A stretch of DNA of 64,000 nucleotides from the NCBI GenBank assembly GCA_004369045.1, contig ML213508.1, positions 649,748 to 713,747 of the forward strand, in the 5' to 3' direction. The first letter of the stretch is position 1. Each line of letters opens with the position of its first letter. Below the pieces are notes generated by a model. The model had not been told where the DNA came from. It did no database searches and saw nothing but the letters and a program-made list of their open reading frames with translations. This stretch comes from Heliocybe sulcata (taxonomy: Eukaryota > Basidiomycota > Agaricomycetes > Gloeophyllales > Gloeophyllaceae). The position numbers were made by a program, and so were the translations under genes. Below are positions 1 through 11,745 of this stretch, piece by piece.

Positions 1-1396
1 TGAAAGTATTTAGATGCAAAAGTAGCAAGCATACCAGTGATCGCACGACGCGAGGGAGACATTGTCGATAGCTGAGGAGCATGCAGACATATCGCATGTC
101 CTGGACGTATGGAAGTGAGTCACGAAATCGTTTGTATATAGCGATTTACGGATTCGTTTTCGCCCTAAAGGCAAGCTTGCGGTATGTTGGACTACTTCTG
201 GGACCGATAAATAGGAGCCCTCGGTTCATCTGCGCACCGGACGTCACACCCTCGTCAAGATGGCTCCCGGACCTCTTGACTCAGTGGATCTCGCTGTCCT
301 TCTTCATGCGTCTCTGCTTATGAAGTACAATCCAGAATACCGTCCAGCGCGAAATACGGTCCGCATATCTTCCAGTATTACCTACGGTAAACTCTTGGTA
401 TGCATTGTATAGATGTTAGCTGGAAACTAACCCGCCGTACGGGGTATGTTAATCCGAAGGTTAAGGATGATACTTACGGCTGATCTCAACTCTGCCGTAG
501 CCACTGCTGCGTGCGAGCGCTTGGAGAGACACGGCCAAGTAGGTAGTTCCCAATTCAAGTGTAAATCACGGTAGTATAAGAGGATAGTGTATCAGCTATC
601 AGCCACTCCAGCATTTCTGTCGCTGAGATGCTGAGTGCTGAGTGACCATGAATAACGTGACGGCGTCACACGAACACGCGTCTGTGGCTTGGCATGATGC
701 CACTGCCAGGCAGCTCATTATCCAGGTGTGTCCTTCCATCGCGTATATTCTATGCAGCTCTCTGAGCAACTCTGTGCGACTTTAGCAGGCTTCAAGATGA
801 ACCGTGCTATTTGATCCATCCAGCCGAAAATCGCTCATCATTAAATCACTCAGCTTCCGGACTGAGCTTCATTCTCCGGTATTGGGTACAACCATGTACA
901 AGCTTTTCATATTGGATGGCCGAAGATTTTGACCTGGCGCGTGAAACACTGGGCAATCAGGAGCTTGCTTAAGCGCATCTGATATCTATGTTCTACCATC
1001 TTCACCGAGCGACCGTAAGCGCTCGTGCTAACTTAAGGCTAGAGCGGATGTGGCAAGCTCTTCCCTCTATGCAAGCAAATATTTGAGCCAAATTCTCACA
1101 AGATTAGTGGGACATGCTATTGCGCATACAAAGCCGCTCGTCGTTTATGTACTTGAGTGGTCAACCAAGGCGACCAAGGATCCGCATCTTCCCTAAGGAA
1201 CAGGGGTCCAAAACGAGTAGACTCCGGGACACTCGGCCACGATAGTCGTGTGAGAATGACGCCATACGTGGACCGGTCAATGCCGATTAAATATCCGACC
1301 ATACGAACTCCTTAGAAACGGCCACGACGTTCCCGACGCCCCCTACTCCCCTCTCCTCCCTCCGGCCACGGCGACGGCGCTGCTTTGCATACCGCC
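1..1396. other. Intergenic, no gene recognised
   Basis: No reading frame here has family resemblance or credible splicing. The longest open stretches are short and lack low-complexity or domain signatures. The last ~90 bases are C-rich and lead into a good start context (ccgccATGG) at 1397, so they are probably the leader and proximal promoter of the next gene. Confidence 0.5.
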
Positions 1397-1906
1397 ATGG
1401 GCGATCTCCTCTCGCTCTCCGTCGTTCTCATCTCCGTCCTCTCCTTCGTCACCTCCATCCTCGCCATCGTCGTCCGCGTCGGGTTCACTCACGCGGTCCC
1501 GTTCTCTCTACCATCCGAGGCGGTCCAGCAACACCATGAGGGTCACATGTCGCAGGCAATGGCCCAAGTTGACAAACTATGGCACTGGAGTGCGTCGCTA
1601 GGTTTGCCGTTCAACGTCAACGGCGGCAGCGGGGGCCCTGGTATGAGCGAGGCGGGTATGGGTATGGGCTACACGGGCGGGGCACAGTTGGTGCGCATGA
1701 ACGTGAACTGGCATGTACCGCGGAAGTTTGGCGAAAAGCCTCGTGAGTGCCTGTCGGTCGTGTGCTGACATGCCGCCCCCTAATCATCCACCTGCAGCAC
1801 CTCCGCCGCCTTATGTTGATCCGCAGGCTCCTCTATCAATGGCGAAGATAATCATGTCAAGACATGTAAGTCCGGTTTTAATTTCAGAGCATCTTCTCTG
1901 TAGTGA
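1397..1906 (+). CDS. Small single-pass membrane protein, hypothetical
   Basis: I do not recognise the family. The start at 1397 is chosen because it is the first ATG with a strong context (GCCATGG) and sits directly before a hydrophobic segment (about residues 4-27, beginning MGDLLSLSVVLIS) that should be a membrane anchor or uncleaved signal. A glycine/methionine-rich stretch follows (GGSGGPG, MGMGYTGG). Exon 1 ends at 1742 before GTGAGT; exon 2 is 1798-1865 and adds a proline run and YVDPQAPLSM. The end is uncertain. Splicing out 1866-1903 puts TGA straight after the junction (end 1906), while read-through ends at 1994 with a less protein-like tail. It converges with the dehydrogenase gene on the other strand. 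Function is unknown; a membrane location is inferred only from hydrophobicity. Confidence 0.6.
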
Positions 1907-2413
1907 CCGCATTGTAGCACCGGCGACCAAATCGTCCTCCACGTCGCTTCCAGGGCACGCCTGCTCAGCAATCACGGCACTCTCGCCTGGTTGAATCTTT
2001 CGTATAACTTTCTTCAGATCACCCGCGCTGCGTTGCGTGCGCAGTGCTATTTCAATCGACGCTCCATTAAACGACACGTCAATGCTGAACGCTACACGTT
2101 ACGGCTGAACTAACACCCGGTTCACGGGCCTCACACGATACGGATACCACTCGGACACTTCTTCCTATTGCTTTCGTGACTTCATTCCTATATTTATTCT
2201 TATTCTGGACTCCAGCATCTATGTTTACTCACTATTTTGCTTCGCTTTCGTGGTTCCCGTGTTTGGTTTAGAAAGCGATGATGCTAATGCTCTCAGAGGA
2301 TTCGGTCCGAGAAATGACGCTGATGGTGTGCGCGGATGTGTTGTTCGCAGTAGTGTAGTTTTTTATTGTACGACCCGCTCCCTCGAGAGAAATAGAGAAA
2401 CAAATAACCCGCG

Positions 2414-3829
2414 CTAGGACATCTTAGCCAAGATTTCATCTGTTGTGTGCCAGAGTTCCCGTGCCAGATCATCGCGGTTCGCATCCTCGCTTGGCTCTTC
2501 GACATGTCCATATGGTACGAGGTACTTGCCTTTGTACAAGTCCGCGTTTGCCCGCAGCTTTGGCGATGCAGCGGCAAAAACGCTGGTATATGCACCATAA
2601 AAGGGTGTATCGTTGAACGTGCACATGAAGCTGTGGTAATATGCGCCCATTGGCCAAGATGAGGACCGCCGCATCCCGTGTTCTGTCCCGGGAATGCATG
2701 AGCACGCATAGTACAGTGAAGGGATGGGACGGACCGGAGAGGACGCGCCCCGGATGCACCGCTGTCACGATAATGGGCATACCTTCCTTGTCGAGTCGGC
2801 GCTGTAGTTCCTTACTCCATAGGATATTGGCCAGCTTCGAGTACGCTGTCAAAGAAGGTAACATAACACCGCGGTAACGAGGAGTTGCTGGTCCTTACCG
2901 TATAGCATGATCTTCGGGAACCAAGAGTCGGAAAAGTCGCGGTTGAAGCTCGCAAGACTGTTGAATCGCGGGTTGCTCACCCACCGGTGCGCCATAGAGG
3001 TTAGCTGTGACGCAGTAAGATGGGATTAGGGTCAATGATACGAAGGGCAAGGGGTGTGGCGTACGTTCACTATTCGAACGTCTGCTTCAGGTAGCTCAGC
3101 TGTCTTCTTCATCAAAGGTAGGAGTTTGTACGTGAATGCAGCGGGCGAGATGTGGCTGGATTGTCAGGTAAGGTTCAGCAATGATTGACAAAGAAGAATA
3201 CTCGAGAAAGAGAGCGTACTTGATAACCATGCTATCGGAGATACCGTCCGGTGTAAGGGCGTAAGGGCCGATAATCCTATTCAATTACCTTCCAGCTCAT
3301 TTCACGTGCAGCGCGGACGCAACTTTACGTACTTGCCCGCATTGTTGACTGAGGAAAATCCGGATCAGCCTGGTCAATACAAGTCCGAAGTACAGACGTC
3401 CAACTCACTGAGAATATCCAGTCGACTTTCTTGCTCGAGGAACCATTCCGCAGCTTTCCTCGCATCGCGCGGATCGCTCAAGTTCAGGTCCAGCCAGACG
3501 ACTTCTCCATGCAAGGGCCCTAGACCTTCCTGATGTAGCCTGGCCAGAGCGGCTTTGGCTTTCTCCGCACTTCGAGCGCCTAGATAGACTTTTGCTCCTC
3601 TACGTGCGAGGTGGAGGACCGTGAAAAATCCGATGCCGGAGCTGATATCCCGCAGTCAATCCCCGTGAATTGTGCATGAAGGATTTCATAAGAACGAGAG
3701 CACTGAGATCAAGAAGATTAAAACTGACTTAGCGCCGGTCACGATTGCCACCCGTCCCGTGAGGTCAGGTACGTCTGTACTCGGATCGAATCCGCGAGAA
3801 TTACTAGGCTCAGAGCTAAAGAGACCCAT
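2414..3829 (-). CDS. Short-chain dehydrogenase/reductase (retinol dehydrogenase-like)
   Basis: Eight exons join without a break into 327 residues: 3729-3829, 3409-3641, 3333-3348, 3220-3276, 3065-3155, 2899-3004, 2735-2845 and 2414-2682. The product has the complete classical SDR core: TGANSGIG for dinucleotide binding near residue 34, INNAG in a 16-nt microexon, NHISPAAFTYK, a serine in VNLTSMAH, and YAYSK carrying the catalytic Tyr and Lys across an intron, then VHPG. The family uses NAD(P)H to reduce or oxidise carbonyls and alcohols; the spacing and C-terminal region look like the retinol dehydrogenase/WWOX-like group common in fungi. The substrate cannot be told. The ATG at 3829 gives a 30-residue lead (starts MGLFSSEPS) typical of the group. 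Length is normal. It lies on the same strand as the thaumatin-like gene, about 700 bases downstream of it. Confidence 0.94.
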
Positions 3830-4524
3830 TACTTTCAGTAGGGGTGCTGCCGTGGAGCAGGTAGAAGATGGCGCTAGAAGTATAGGCGGTCGAGGGCTTG
3901 TCAGTCGGCGTTTTATGCCCTCTATTCATGGGGACAAGACACAGCGTGATCATCGATGTCGTGCCAGGCCGCCTGCAGTCTGGTTGGGCTCCAGTGAGGC
4001 ATGGAACACCTCCATTACAGGGTCCCGAGTCAGGGCGTATTCTCAGGCTGTCCGTGCACAAACTTTAGAGCAAGCTTTAGAGGATGGCATTGAAGCCCCA
4101 GCCGTTCTAGTTATCACCGGAGTTTGTAGAGGCATCCTGACTTCATGTGATCACAGGTAAGCAAAAAAGAGATAGTGTTGCCAGCGAAAGGACTAGTTGT
4201 GAAGCAAGGTTGACACCTAACTGTAAGTAGCTCCGTGATTCAAACTTCTTACATCGGAGATACCGGAAGAACTTCGCACCTGTCGGACTAGTCCGGGACC
4301 AAGTGTGACATCCCAAAGTCGTCCCTCGTTGAAGAAGGTAGACGGCATGCATCCGTATTCAAACCTGGAGATGTGAACGCATATACTCGACCATCTAAAG
4401 CCTCCGTATTCCCTAAAGCAAAATGATGCGACAACAGCATACGTAAAAGTACAGCACACTCCCTACCGGTCAAGAAACTTTCTAAATGTCTAGAGAACCT
4501 CCAGTCATGACATATCGTATCACT

Positions 4525-5723
4525 TCATGGGCAGAACGTGAGCGTATAGTCGGTCTGCTTCGAGGAATCGCAAGTCCAAAGGGCAGAGCCGCTGTCTTCA
4601 TCGTACGCATAGACGTACGAGTTGGGGCAATTACTCTCTACAGATGGCACTCAGGTGAGCAGATAAATCAGACGGGGGGAATGTGTAGACGCACTGAAGT
4701 AGTTATAGTACTGGACGCCACTGGCGGGGCATGTCCCGGGAGTGCCGTGGCTCCCTGTGCAGCAATTGGAGGAGTCGGCTATTTAGGCGCAGAGAAAGCA
4801 TTAGCGCTCAGCTATATTCCTTGCAATGCAGCTAAAATGAGGTTTACCTTGATTCTTGTCAAGGCCTGCGCTACATGCAGACTTGCAGCCGACAGCAGTA
4901 CCTGTGGAGTCGAACGGACCTTTCAAGGGGCCAGGGCCTAAGATGAGGAAAGTTATGATCCATCTCGTCGAGTAACCGAGGAACATCGCACAATTGATGT
5001 TGAGGTCCACAGGACAGTCAGCAACGTGGCATCCTTCATTGGAGCTGATCCTCATGGGGATATTGAAGCCGTCGACAATGGAGACTGCACGGACCGATCA
5101 AGGTGCGTATTGACATACGACAGAGAGGCAGAACTTACCATCGTAAAAATCTGGTTGACCGTTGGTACCCAGAGTCCACTCCGCCAGAGTAGCAGGCGTT
5201 TGTCCCTGAAATCAGTGAGAAGGCGTTCAAAAGACTCTAAACAAGACGACACGTACGATGCCGTTGTGCTCATCGCACACCAATGCACCGCACCCGCCAT
5301 CCGTGCAGGAGCCTTGCCCGTTGGAATCAAACGAGCAGTTCCGACGACCCTTAGAAAGTGTCATGACGGATATATAGATGCAAGCCAGAACGCCCTTCAT
5401 TCACGACCTACCCAGATACGACCGGAGGCCCAATCGTACGGTACCGGGAAGGTGACACTGGTGTTTGGCGCCGCTTCCCATCTGCATTCGTAATCAGGCA
5501 ACGGACGCTGGAGAAGGAGTGACCTGCTTACCCTCTCGGGTGGTCCGGGACAGCGGAGCCGACGTTCAAGTCAGTAAAGATGGCAGGCCTGGCTTCGAGA
5601 TGAGTGGAGCTCTCGCAACGCATGGTATGGTACAGACCAGACGGTGTACGGACAGTTGTTCGCCACGGTGAACGTCCGCGCAGCGGTAGCGGAGGTCAGA
5701 GAGGCGGGGCTGCAAGCGGGCAT
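4525..5723 (-). CDS. Thaumatin-like protein (GH64/TLP fold)
   Basis: Spliced minus-strand exons give a full thaumatin domain: TFTVANNCPYTVW, PAIFTDLNVGSAVP, WEAAPNTSVTFPVPYDW, GRRNCSFDSNGQGSC, PATLAEWTLGTNGQPDFYD, VSIVDGFNIPM, VADCPVDLNINC, VGCKSACSAGLD, CCTGSHGTPGTC, YYNYFKSNCPNSYVYAYD and a TLTFCP end. I count 16 cysteines, the usual number for eight disulfides. The family is extracellular, and some members bind or cut beta-1,3-glucan; in mushrooms they have been linked to cell-wall remodelling, which is knowledge of the family rather than of this gene. The odd point is the N-terminus: the only in-frame ATG close upstream (5723) gives about 15 weakly hydrophobic residues before TFTV, a poor signal peptide. 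A further 5' exon may exist that I could not place. About eight exons; domain complete. Confidence 0.93.
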
Positions 5724-7044
5724 CGTTCTGCTTGTTGGGAGCTGTAGGAGGACCTGGCCTGGAGTTCGACGGTACAGCACAATGAGCTCTTATACCCCCA
5801 GGAATATGAATGGACCTACCTCCTGAGTACCCTGCACTGCATGCCGCGTTCTGGCATGCCATCCATTAGGCCTTCGGCAGGCGGGCTTGTTGAGACGAAC
5901 TGCACTTGGAGAATGAGAAGTACCAGATACATATCGCGGGATGATTAGCAGTATCAGCACAACCTAACATGCTCGCACAAAGGGAGCAATACGATGTCCT
6001 TTGACAGGACTTGTGCCATGCATCCAACCCTGCCCAGCCAAGTCCTAACCCGAAGGACACTCATCCAGGGCTGGATTGCTGCACTTTGACTGCAGATAAT
6101 ACAAACACTGCTTCGTTCCTCAGGCAGCTGGATTGTGGCGGCGTGAATCACAGCCTGGGTCATCGCTAACCGCAACATGAAGCGTCGGACTCCGAGGAGT
6201 TAGCCTAATGAACACTCAGTACAACATCAATATGAGCCTCGAGGAGTTAAGGCCGTACCGTCCTGTCAAGCAGTGTTAAGGCCAGACCCGCCAGTGCTCG
6301 GTACCGCACTCTCCAGTATCTGCGTTATTGAGATAAGAACGATTGCGGAGATGCCAGTGTCACTGGCAGTGGAGAACGATCTCTGTTATGGAAACGGATG
6401 TCTGCGCGACAGTGCTGAGGCTATAGCGAGGTAAGGATGGACGCAAAATCCCAAGAACGACCTCATTCCTGAAGGAACTTCTCAGACGCTGTTGAGAGGT
6501 CTCGCGCCGCAGAGTATCGCTTATCTTGCAAGACCTTGACGAATCAGCAGATCCGCGGACGGACTGCCAAAGAGAAAACCCGGACCAACTGGAGAGCTCG
6601 AGCGTTGACATGCCTCAGGGATGCATATCGATCCACTTCAATGCAATGGCCAGGAGCACTCGAGGCGAGGCGTATGCTGCACCATACTAAGGACTCTCCA
6701 AGCATCTCACAGCAAGACATGCCATCGGAGCAAAGGTGGATCAGTCAACTTACCAAGGCTATATGCGTATCAGAACGCACCCATCTCCCAAATTGTAGAC
6801 TTCTGCGACAGCTGCGGTGTTCAGCATGGTCCATGGCTATAGCATGATGATGCATAGAGATACAAGCGAAGCAGAAAAAGGATAACATAAGAAAGCACCG
6901 ATGTGGTCAACCCTCGCCTCCTGCTGCTGCTGCGAATCTGATAACCAGCACGCCCCGCTCCTCCATTACTTCCGCGATCCTCCTACATCGGACGTGCTGG
7001 TGCATAGGCGGGCGCACCGCCCGGAAGAAGTGCCCGCAGGCAGT
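5724..7044. other. Intergenic stretch without a recognisable gene
   Basis: Only short open frames occur. One on the minus strand (5866-6060) is rich in cysteine and could be part of a small secreted protein, but it has no family signature, no signal peptide and no convincing splice partners. A related word (gaggagtta) appears at about 6196 and 6242. The part next to 7045 is the 3' flank of the ribosomal gene. Confidence 0.4.
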
Positions 7045-7505
7045 TTACTTCTCGGGGTTGGGGTTCCTACAGAAATCGAGTCAGCCTCGGTCACGAATTC
7101 GAGAGGCATGGGGGAATGCGAAGGGAATCAGATAGGAGCGAAAGACATTAGATGCATATTTGTCAACATGAATGTTCAGTGTGAACTATGCTTGATTTTG
7201 CTGGATTCATCACAAAGCGGGGCGGAGAGTCGAAACGAAGGGGCGTCATGGCTCAAGTCGAAATCACACTCACATTCTCCGCTTGCCACCAGGGAGCGTC
7301 GTGACGTTCACGAATCTAAAGCACACAACCCGCATGAGCAACACTTCCTCCATATCGTACAAACCACCGTAGCGTACCTGCGATTGTAGACAATCCGCTT
7401 CTTAGCACGCCCCTTGGGGGTCTTCTTCTTCTCCTGCTTCTCTACTTTGGGCGTCTGCGACTTGACTTTACCCGCACGGGCGAGGGATCCGTGGACTTTT
7501 CCCAT
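7045..7505 (-). CDS. RPS30: 40S ribosomal protein eS30
   Basis: Three exons (7378-7505, 7274-7315 and 7045-7066) make exactly 63 residues. The protein starts [19 protein letters not shown], continues [26 protein letters not shown], and ends NPNPEK. This is the highly basic small-subunit protein eS30, located in the 40S shoulder region. Both junctions keep frame (AG+A gives Arg, AT+G gives Met), and the last exon codes only for the final few residues. As in other fungi, the protein stands alone and is not fused to a ubiquitin-like domain as it is in animals. The ATG at 7505 is the only sensible start. About 450 bases separate it from the 3' end of the upstream membrane-protein gene on the same strand, and they should hold the promoter. 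Confidence 0.97.
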
Positions 7506-7955
7506 GTTTGCTTGAGGAGGTTGGCGGGGGGGACGGCGACGACGGCGGTGAGAGTGACGATGACTGACTGTACAGTTACGGCAAATTTCCGGCTCGCTGC
7601 TATGTAAGCGGGCGTCTCTTATTCCGGTGGCACTGTGTTATGGCTTATTTGTGGCCGCTCGGGCGATGGTGTGTAGCAGGATTTCTCCAACATCATCGCA
7701 ACCACATATATCGAGTTATTTACCACTATCCGCCTTGCATGTTCCATAATGAAGTCTATTCATGATACACATAGCTAGTAATTAGAGCGAATTGTTACAA
7801 TAAGGATACAGTTCCAAGTCGTTAGGAAAGCAAAGGACAGGTAATGCTACAACGGAGGGTTATTATCCAGGGTCATCAACGAGTTATCTTGGTTTAAGAG
7901 AAGTGGAGAAGATTGTCCTCGACTCGAGGGCATCTAGGGAGAAGCAATTAGAATC

Positions 7956-9177
7956 TCAAACGCTCCGCGCTGTCGCCTTCTCCCCACGTCCTGCACGCTG
8001 AGCCCACCACTTCTCCTCGCTCTTGAGGCCCCAGGAGTAAAGCATTACGCCGATCAACCCCCAGACCAATAGCCAGACGAAGAACTGGCCCAACACGAAG
8101 CCGAAAGCGAACCCAAAGGGCGTCGTCCATGTAACGGCGGCAGTGATGCCGACATAAATCATGCATCCGACAGCCCAGAAGAGAGTCTGGTTCCACATCA
8201 ACTTTCGGAACGGCGGGGAGGCGTTATAGCTATGAGGAATAAGAAGTTACAGGAGAAGACATCTCTGACGGGGATGCAGCTTACCGCTCGTGGAGGGCAA
8301 TGCGATAGGGCCTTCCATGACGGGCATCGACGGCGCCGACATCCTCAATGATGTAGAAGATTGCAGGTTTGATCTGCGTACCCGCCATGTCGGACGAGAT
8401 GCGGAATGGCAGGCGCCATGGATATAGGGAGAAGAAGAACCAAACGCCTAGAGGCCCGACAAGCATAGGCGTGGTCATAAGGAAGAAGTCCTCAAGTGGC
8501 GGGTTCAACGCCGATGCAACGGCCAGTGGGATGGCCATGACTGTCAGCGCAATGGAGTAAATCCACATGAACGAGTCCATATGCCACTTGACATTGTCGT
8601 TGAGAGGGGCGTAGTCGTCCCAATGCTTCCATACTATTGCAGGGGTTAGATTATGAGGGGAAAGCGTTGATGGATAACACGTACACTTCCAGATGCGGAA
8701 TGGAGAGTCAAAACATGATGAGAGACCCATAGCGGCGGATGATATGCCGATTAGGTTTTGCATGCTGAGGCCGGTATCTAATGTACGGTTAGTACTGCGC
8801 GGTACTGGATGAATATGATTACTCACAATCTCGCAAGACATAGAAAAGAATACATGGTAGCGCAAGATTGCAGAGCAGCACGAAGAAAATATAGGCTAGG
8901 ATCTGACATGTGTCCATCAGAACCGTTGTTTGTTCCACCTTCAGAATCAAAATGCGTCACTAACCGAATTTCGATGGTGGGCGAAACCATATGAGATTGG
9001 TGGAGGACCCTGCCCATCTGCAGGAATCATGGGTGCAGCAGTATTCTGCGACTCTGCTGAGGAAAATCTTCGCTCCTCGCTCTTGTTGTGGTCATTAGTT
9101 GGCCCAGGGTGAACGGCCTTTTCGTTGACGGTGGTGGCAGCGGACGACATGGGGGGGTATGGATGCAAACGCGACAT
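7956..9177 (-). CDS. Conserved fungal multi-pass membrane protein, function unknown
   Basis: Five exons (8965-9177, 8827-8902, 8685-8777, 8285-8633 and 7956-8229) sum to 334 residues with all phases in register. The first ~70 residues are polar, start MSRLHPYPPMSS, and are probably cytosolic. Hydrophobic segments follow: ILAYIFFVLLCNLALPCILF, a segment around IALTVMAIPLAVASAL, one around PMLVGPLGVWFFFSLYPW, and two near the end (LFWAVGCMIYVGITAAV and FVWLLVWGLIGVML). Between them is a soluble stretch with RLPFRISSDMAG, IIEDVGAVD and RYNASPPFRK, which I have seen in uncharacterised fungal membrane proteins. No enzyme motif or transporter signature is visible, so no function is assigned. The TM count is a by-eye estimate. 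The C-terminus is short and polar. Confidence 0.85.
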
Positions 9178-9939
9178 GATGATCTTGGAGGTTATAGGGA
9201 GCGTGCTGTGTGCGCTGACGTCGGTGGTGCAGCTCGCCAAGAATAGTCTACCGCCGGGACAATGGAGACTGTGGGAATCGACCCGGTGCGCCCGTAATCC
9301 GCCCGTGGCGAGCATGACGCGTTCGCTTGCGTTGCGACTTGGCTCAAGCTTGGCCACAAGAGAAAATTGGAGCAGCTGCGCATGGAAGCGCGACTCGAGG
9401 AGGGTGGCTATAGAAGTCTTGGAATAGGTTGCGGAGTGGCCCGGGCTTGCGTCGGAGGTCACGAACATGACGCGAATTGATACGATACTCATATATTGTC
9501 TTCAAATGCTACGGATAGAGATCGTAAGAGAATATCTTTGGATATCTCTTCTTCAAAGTTCATATCCTCTACATGTGGATACGCGACTGCATTGCTCGTG
9601 GTCGTGCTCATCTTCCATCTCGAACTGATTAGCCATAAGTACTTTGACATTTGTAGCATATAAATCATTGAGAACATTTTACCTTATGTTGTCGAAAGCA
9701 ACTCTGCACCATTTGGCTGAGCCACACAAATGGCTTGGTTAGAACTCGGTTCCATGAAAGGCATGCTGACTACCAGATATGGGAGACGCGTTATTTACGC
9801 GTATTTTCAACGCCACATGTGGGTGCCGCGGGCATTGATATTACACATTCCGCCCTTCATACTGCCCTTGTCCTTGAGTCTTGCTGTATGTAAGAATTCA
9901 TCCAAATTTGCAGGAGCCGGCTACACTAGGTAGCGACCC
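9178..9939. other. Intergenic region upstream of the retropepsin-like gene
   Basis: No gene recognised. The first part is the presumed promoter of the minus-strand membrane-protein gene; the rest leads to the ATG at 9940. Short open frames on both strands show no family resemblance. Confidence 0.4.
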
Positions 9940-10839
9940 ATGGCCAGAGGTAGAGGAAGAGGTCAAAGTGGCTCGCGGGCAAGAGTAAGAGGAAGAGGAG
10001 GTGCGGCGCGTACGGGTACTTTAAACGTCGACGAACACGCACCGGGAGTCTTCGAATCTACCGGTAATGCACAAATACATTAAGTAATGCGAATGCTCAC
10101 GAAACTATCGCCGTGGAAAGGTCTCGCAATAGCACTGGATGATATCCTGCAAACTGGTCTGCGCTTAGGCTCAGACGCTGACGATGGTAGCACGACCGCT
10201 GTCGACTCTGATCCGGACGTTGAGCCTGAGTTTCTGCGCGCTTCCGGAGGCACCCGTGCAAGACCGCGACCTCAAGAAAGTCGTGACGAAGAAATAGCAC
10301 GATCTTATTACGGTCCCGAGGTAACATTGGCCCAACCTACCGGGCCTCCTCTCGACGTCGAAGAGGAGATAGGCGGCCTGATTGTGGACGACCCCACTCG
10401 CGACGTACGAATCAACGTCCTCCTCCCTGACGTCCCGTCTTTCACCATCTCAGTCCACCCGCTGCATCTGCCAAACACGCGGGCTATGTTCGGCTCGGCC
10501 TCCTCGACCTCTCTCGTGGACTGGCGCTTCGTCAGACTGGCTGGACTGCTGCCAACCATGGTGCCCATCCGCCTGGGCGTCGACCGAGTCGACATAAGAT
10601 CCCTGTACGGTGGAGGACCCATGCGCATATACGGACGAGTCAACCTGCTTTTCGACGCCCAGGGATACGAATTCGAGCTACCGTGCTGGGTAACGGACAT
10701 TGCCTTTCCCGTCGAAGTCATGTTGGGCGTTGACTGGGCACGGGGTTCTGGCCTATCGACGCGGCTTTTTCCATTCGAGATCACCAGAGCCGATGCTAGG
10801 AAGACTAGGGCCGTAGACGATGTGTACCGGATGAGATAG
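9940..10839 (+). CDS. RG-rich protein with a retropepsin-like domain (retroelement-derived?)
   Basis: An ATG at 9940 opens an arginine/glycine-rich start (MARGRGRGQ...RVRGRGG). A short intron (10064-10120) then leads into a long exon ending at 10839, 280 residues in all. The middle is acidic. The last ~130 residues have the pattern of a retroviral-type aspartic peptidase fold: strand, turn and helix around SLVDWRFVRLAGL, then IYGRVNLLFDAQG, WVTDIAFPVEVMLGVDW. The ending resembles the LG-DW element of retropepsins of LTR elements. This is inference from pattern only, and I cannot say it is catalytically active. No reverse transcriptase, integrase or terminal repeat was found nearby, so this is either a lone relic or a host gene built from such a domain. 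A broken second copy lies at 16.8-17.3 kb. Confidence 0.55.
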
Positions 10840-11077
10840 GAGGACCGACCAATAGCCGGTATCCAATCGGATGAGCTTTTGCTTTTGCCCAATCTGTCAG
10901 AACCACCACACGGAGTTTTCAGTAAGCCGTCATCTAGAGTCAGTCTTTTCGCTAGTCCTCCAGCTATCCTATGCTTTACGAGATACTCGGGAGTCCACTC
11001 CTATTGATTTATATCATTTCTCATCTGCGCCCTCTCTGCCCTATTTCATATGATGAACGTTTCAGCGCCTGCTCTCA
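10840..11077. other. Spacer between retropepsin-like gene and PNP pseudogene
   Basis: No gene is seen. Similarity with the second duplicated segment is lost here: the matching spacer there is longer and has unrelated sequence, including the true last exon of PNP. Confidence 0.5.
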
Positions 11078-11745
11078 CAACACCTCTTCCCTCACGCTCC
11101 TATATCCATCGGGAATGACAACGAAATTTGTTACCAAACTCAGCACGCAAACCTCGATACCCTCTTCCTTGGCTGCAAGTACTTCAGGTACAGTACTCAT
11201 GCCTACCACGCTCGCGCCAGCGGCTCTGAGGAACCGGCCCTCTGCCGGACTCTCGTACGTGGGCCCGGAGACCCAGGCGTACGTGCCTTCGCCTAGGGCT
11301 GAGGAAGGCAGACCGAGCTCGTGTGCCGCGAGGAAGACGGTGCGGCGGAGGGAGTGGGAGTATGCGGTGGAGAGCGGGAGGAACCTGGGGTATTGTGGTT
11401 TGGCGGGGCCCAGGAGGGGGTGGAAGCCGGTCAAGTAGACATACTGGTTCCGACCGGGAGAGCTGGGTCAAGAGATCCAGCCGCGTTTGTGACTAGCGAG
11501 TAGAAACGTGGGTGAGTCGGCGTACACTAGCTATGGACTTTGATATGCTCACTGATAATGTCCTTAAGTGACGTCGAGACTGGCCATCACACGCACCGGG
11601 TAGACGACAGTGGAGAGCGAACGTCCTTTCATACGCATGGAATAAGCTGGGCCATTCTGAAGTGAGCTGATACAAGCAGAGCAGCGCATTGTATTTACTT
11701 ACCCGTATAAGCATGGCTGGGATCGTGGTCCCTTTCTGTGAAGTA
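11078..11745 (-). pseudogene. Truncated purine nucleoside phosphorylase copy
   Basis: This closely matches the 3' two thirds of the intact PNP gene at 17.4-18.7 kb. It keeps the large exon with LGEGTYAWVSGPTYESPAEG, VVGMSTVPEVLAAKEEG and SLVTNFVV, and degraded versions of the upstream exons (HAYE remains; the next part is out of frame). It lacks the two most N-terminal exons with the GSG phosphate loop. It also lacks about 75 bases that in the intact gene hold the acceptor side of an intron and the exon for SIRDHLALPNL, and the last exon (about 40 residues). No continuous PNP can be produced. It was created by duplication with the neighbouring retropepsin-like sequence and then decayed. The similarity of the big exon suggests a recent event or gene conversion. 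Confidence 0.9.

Noticed and set aside
1385-1396. Start of the first gene at a TTG upstream of 1397
   Set aside because: Eukaryotic start should be ATG, and 1397 has a strong context.
5866-6180. Small cysteine-rich secreted protein on the minus strand
   Set aside because: No signal peptide, no family match I know, and no splice sites that join the open pieces.
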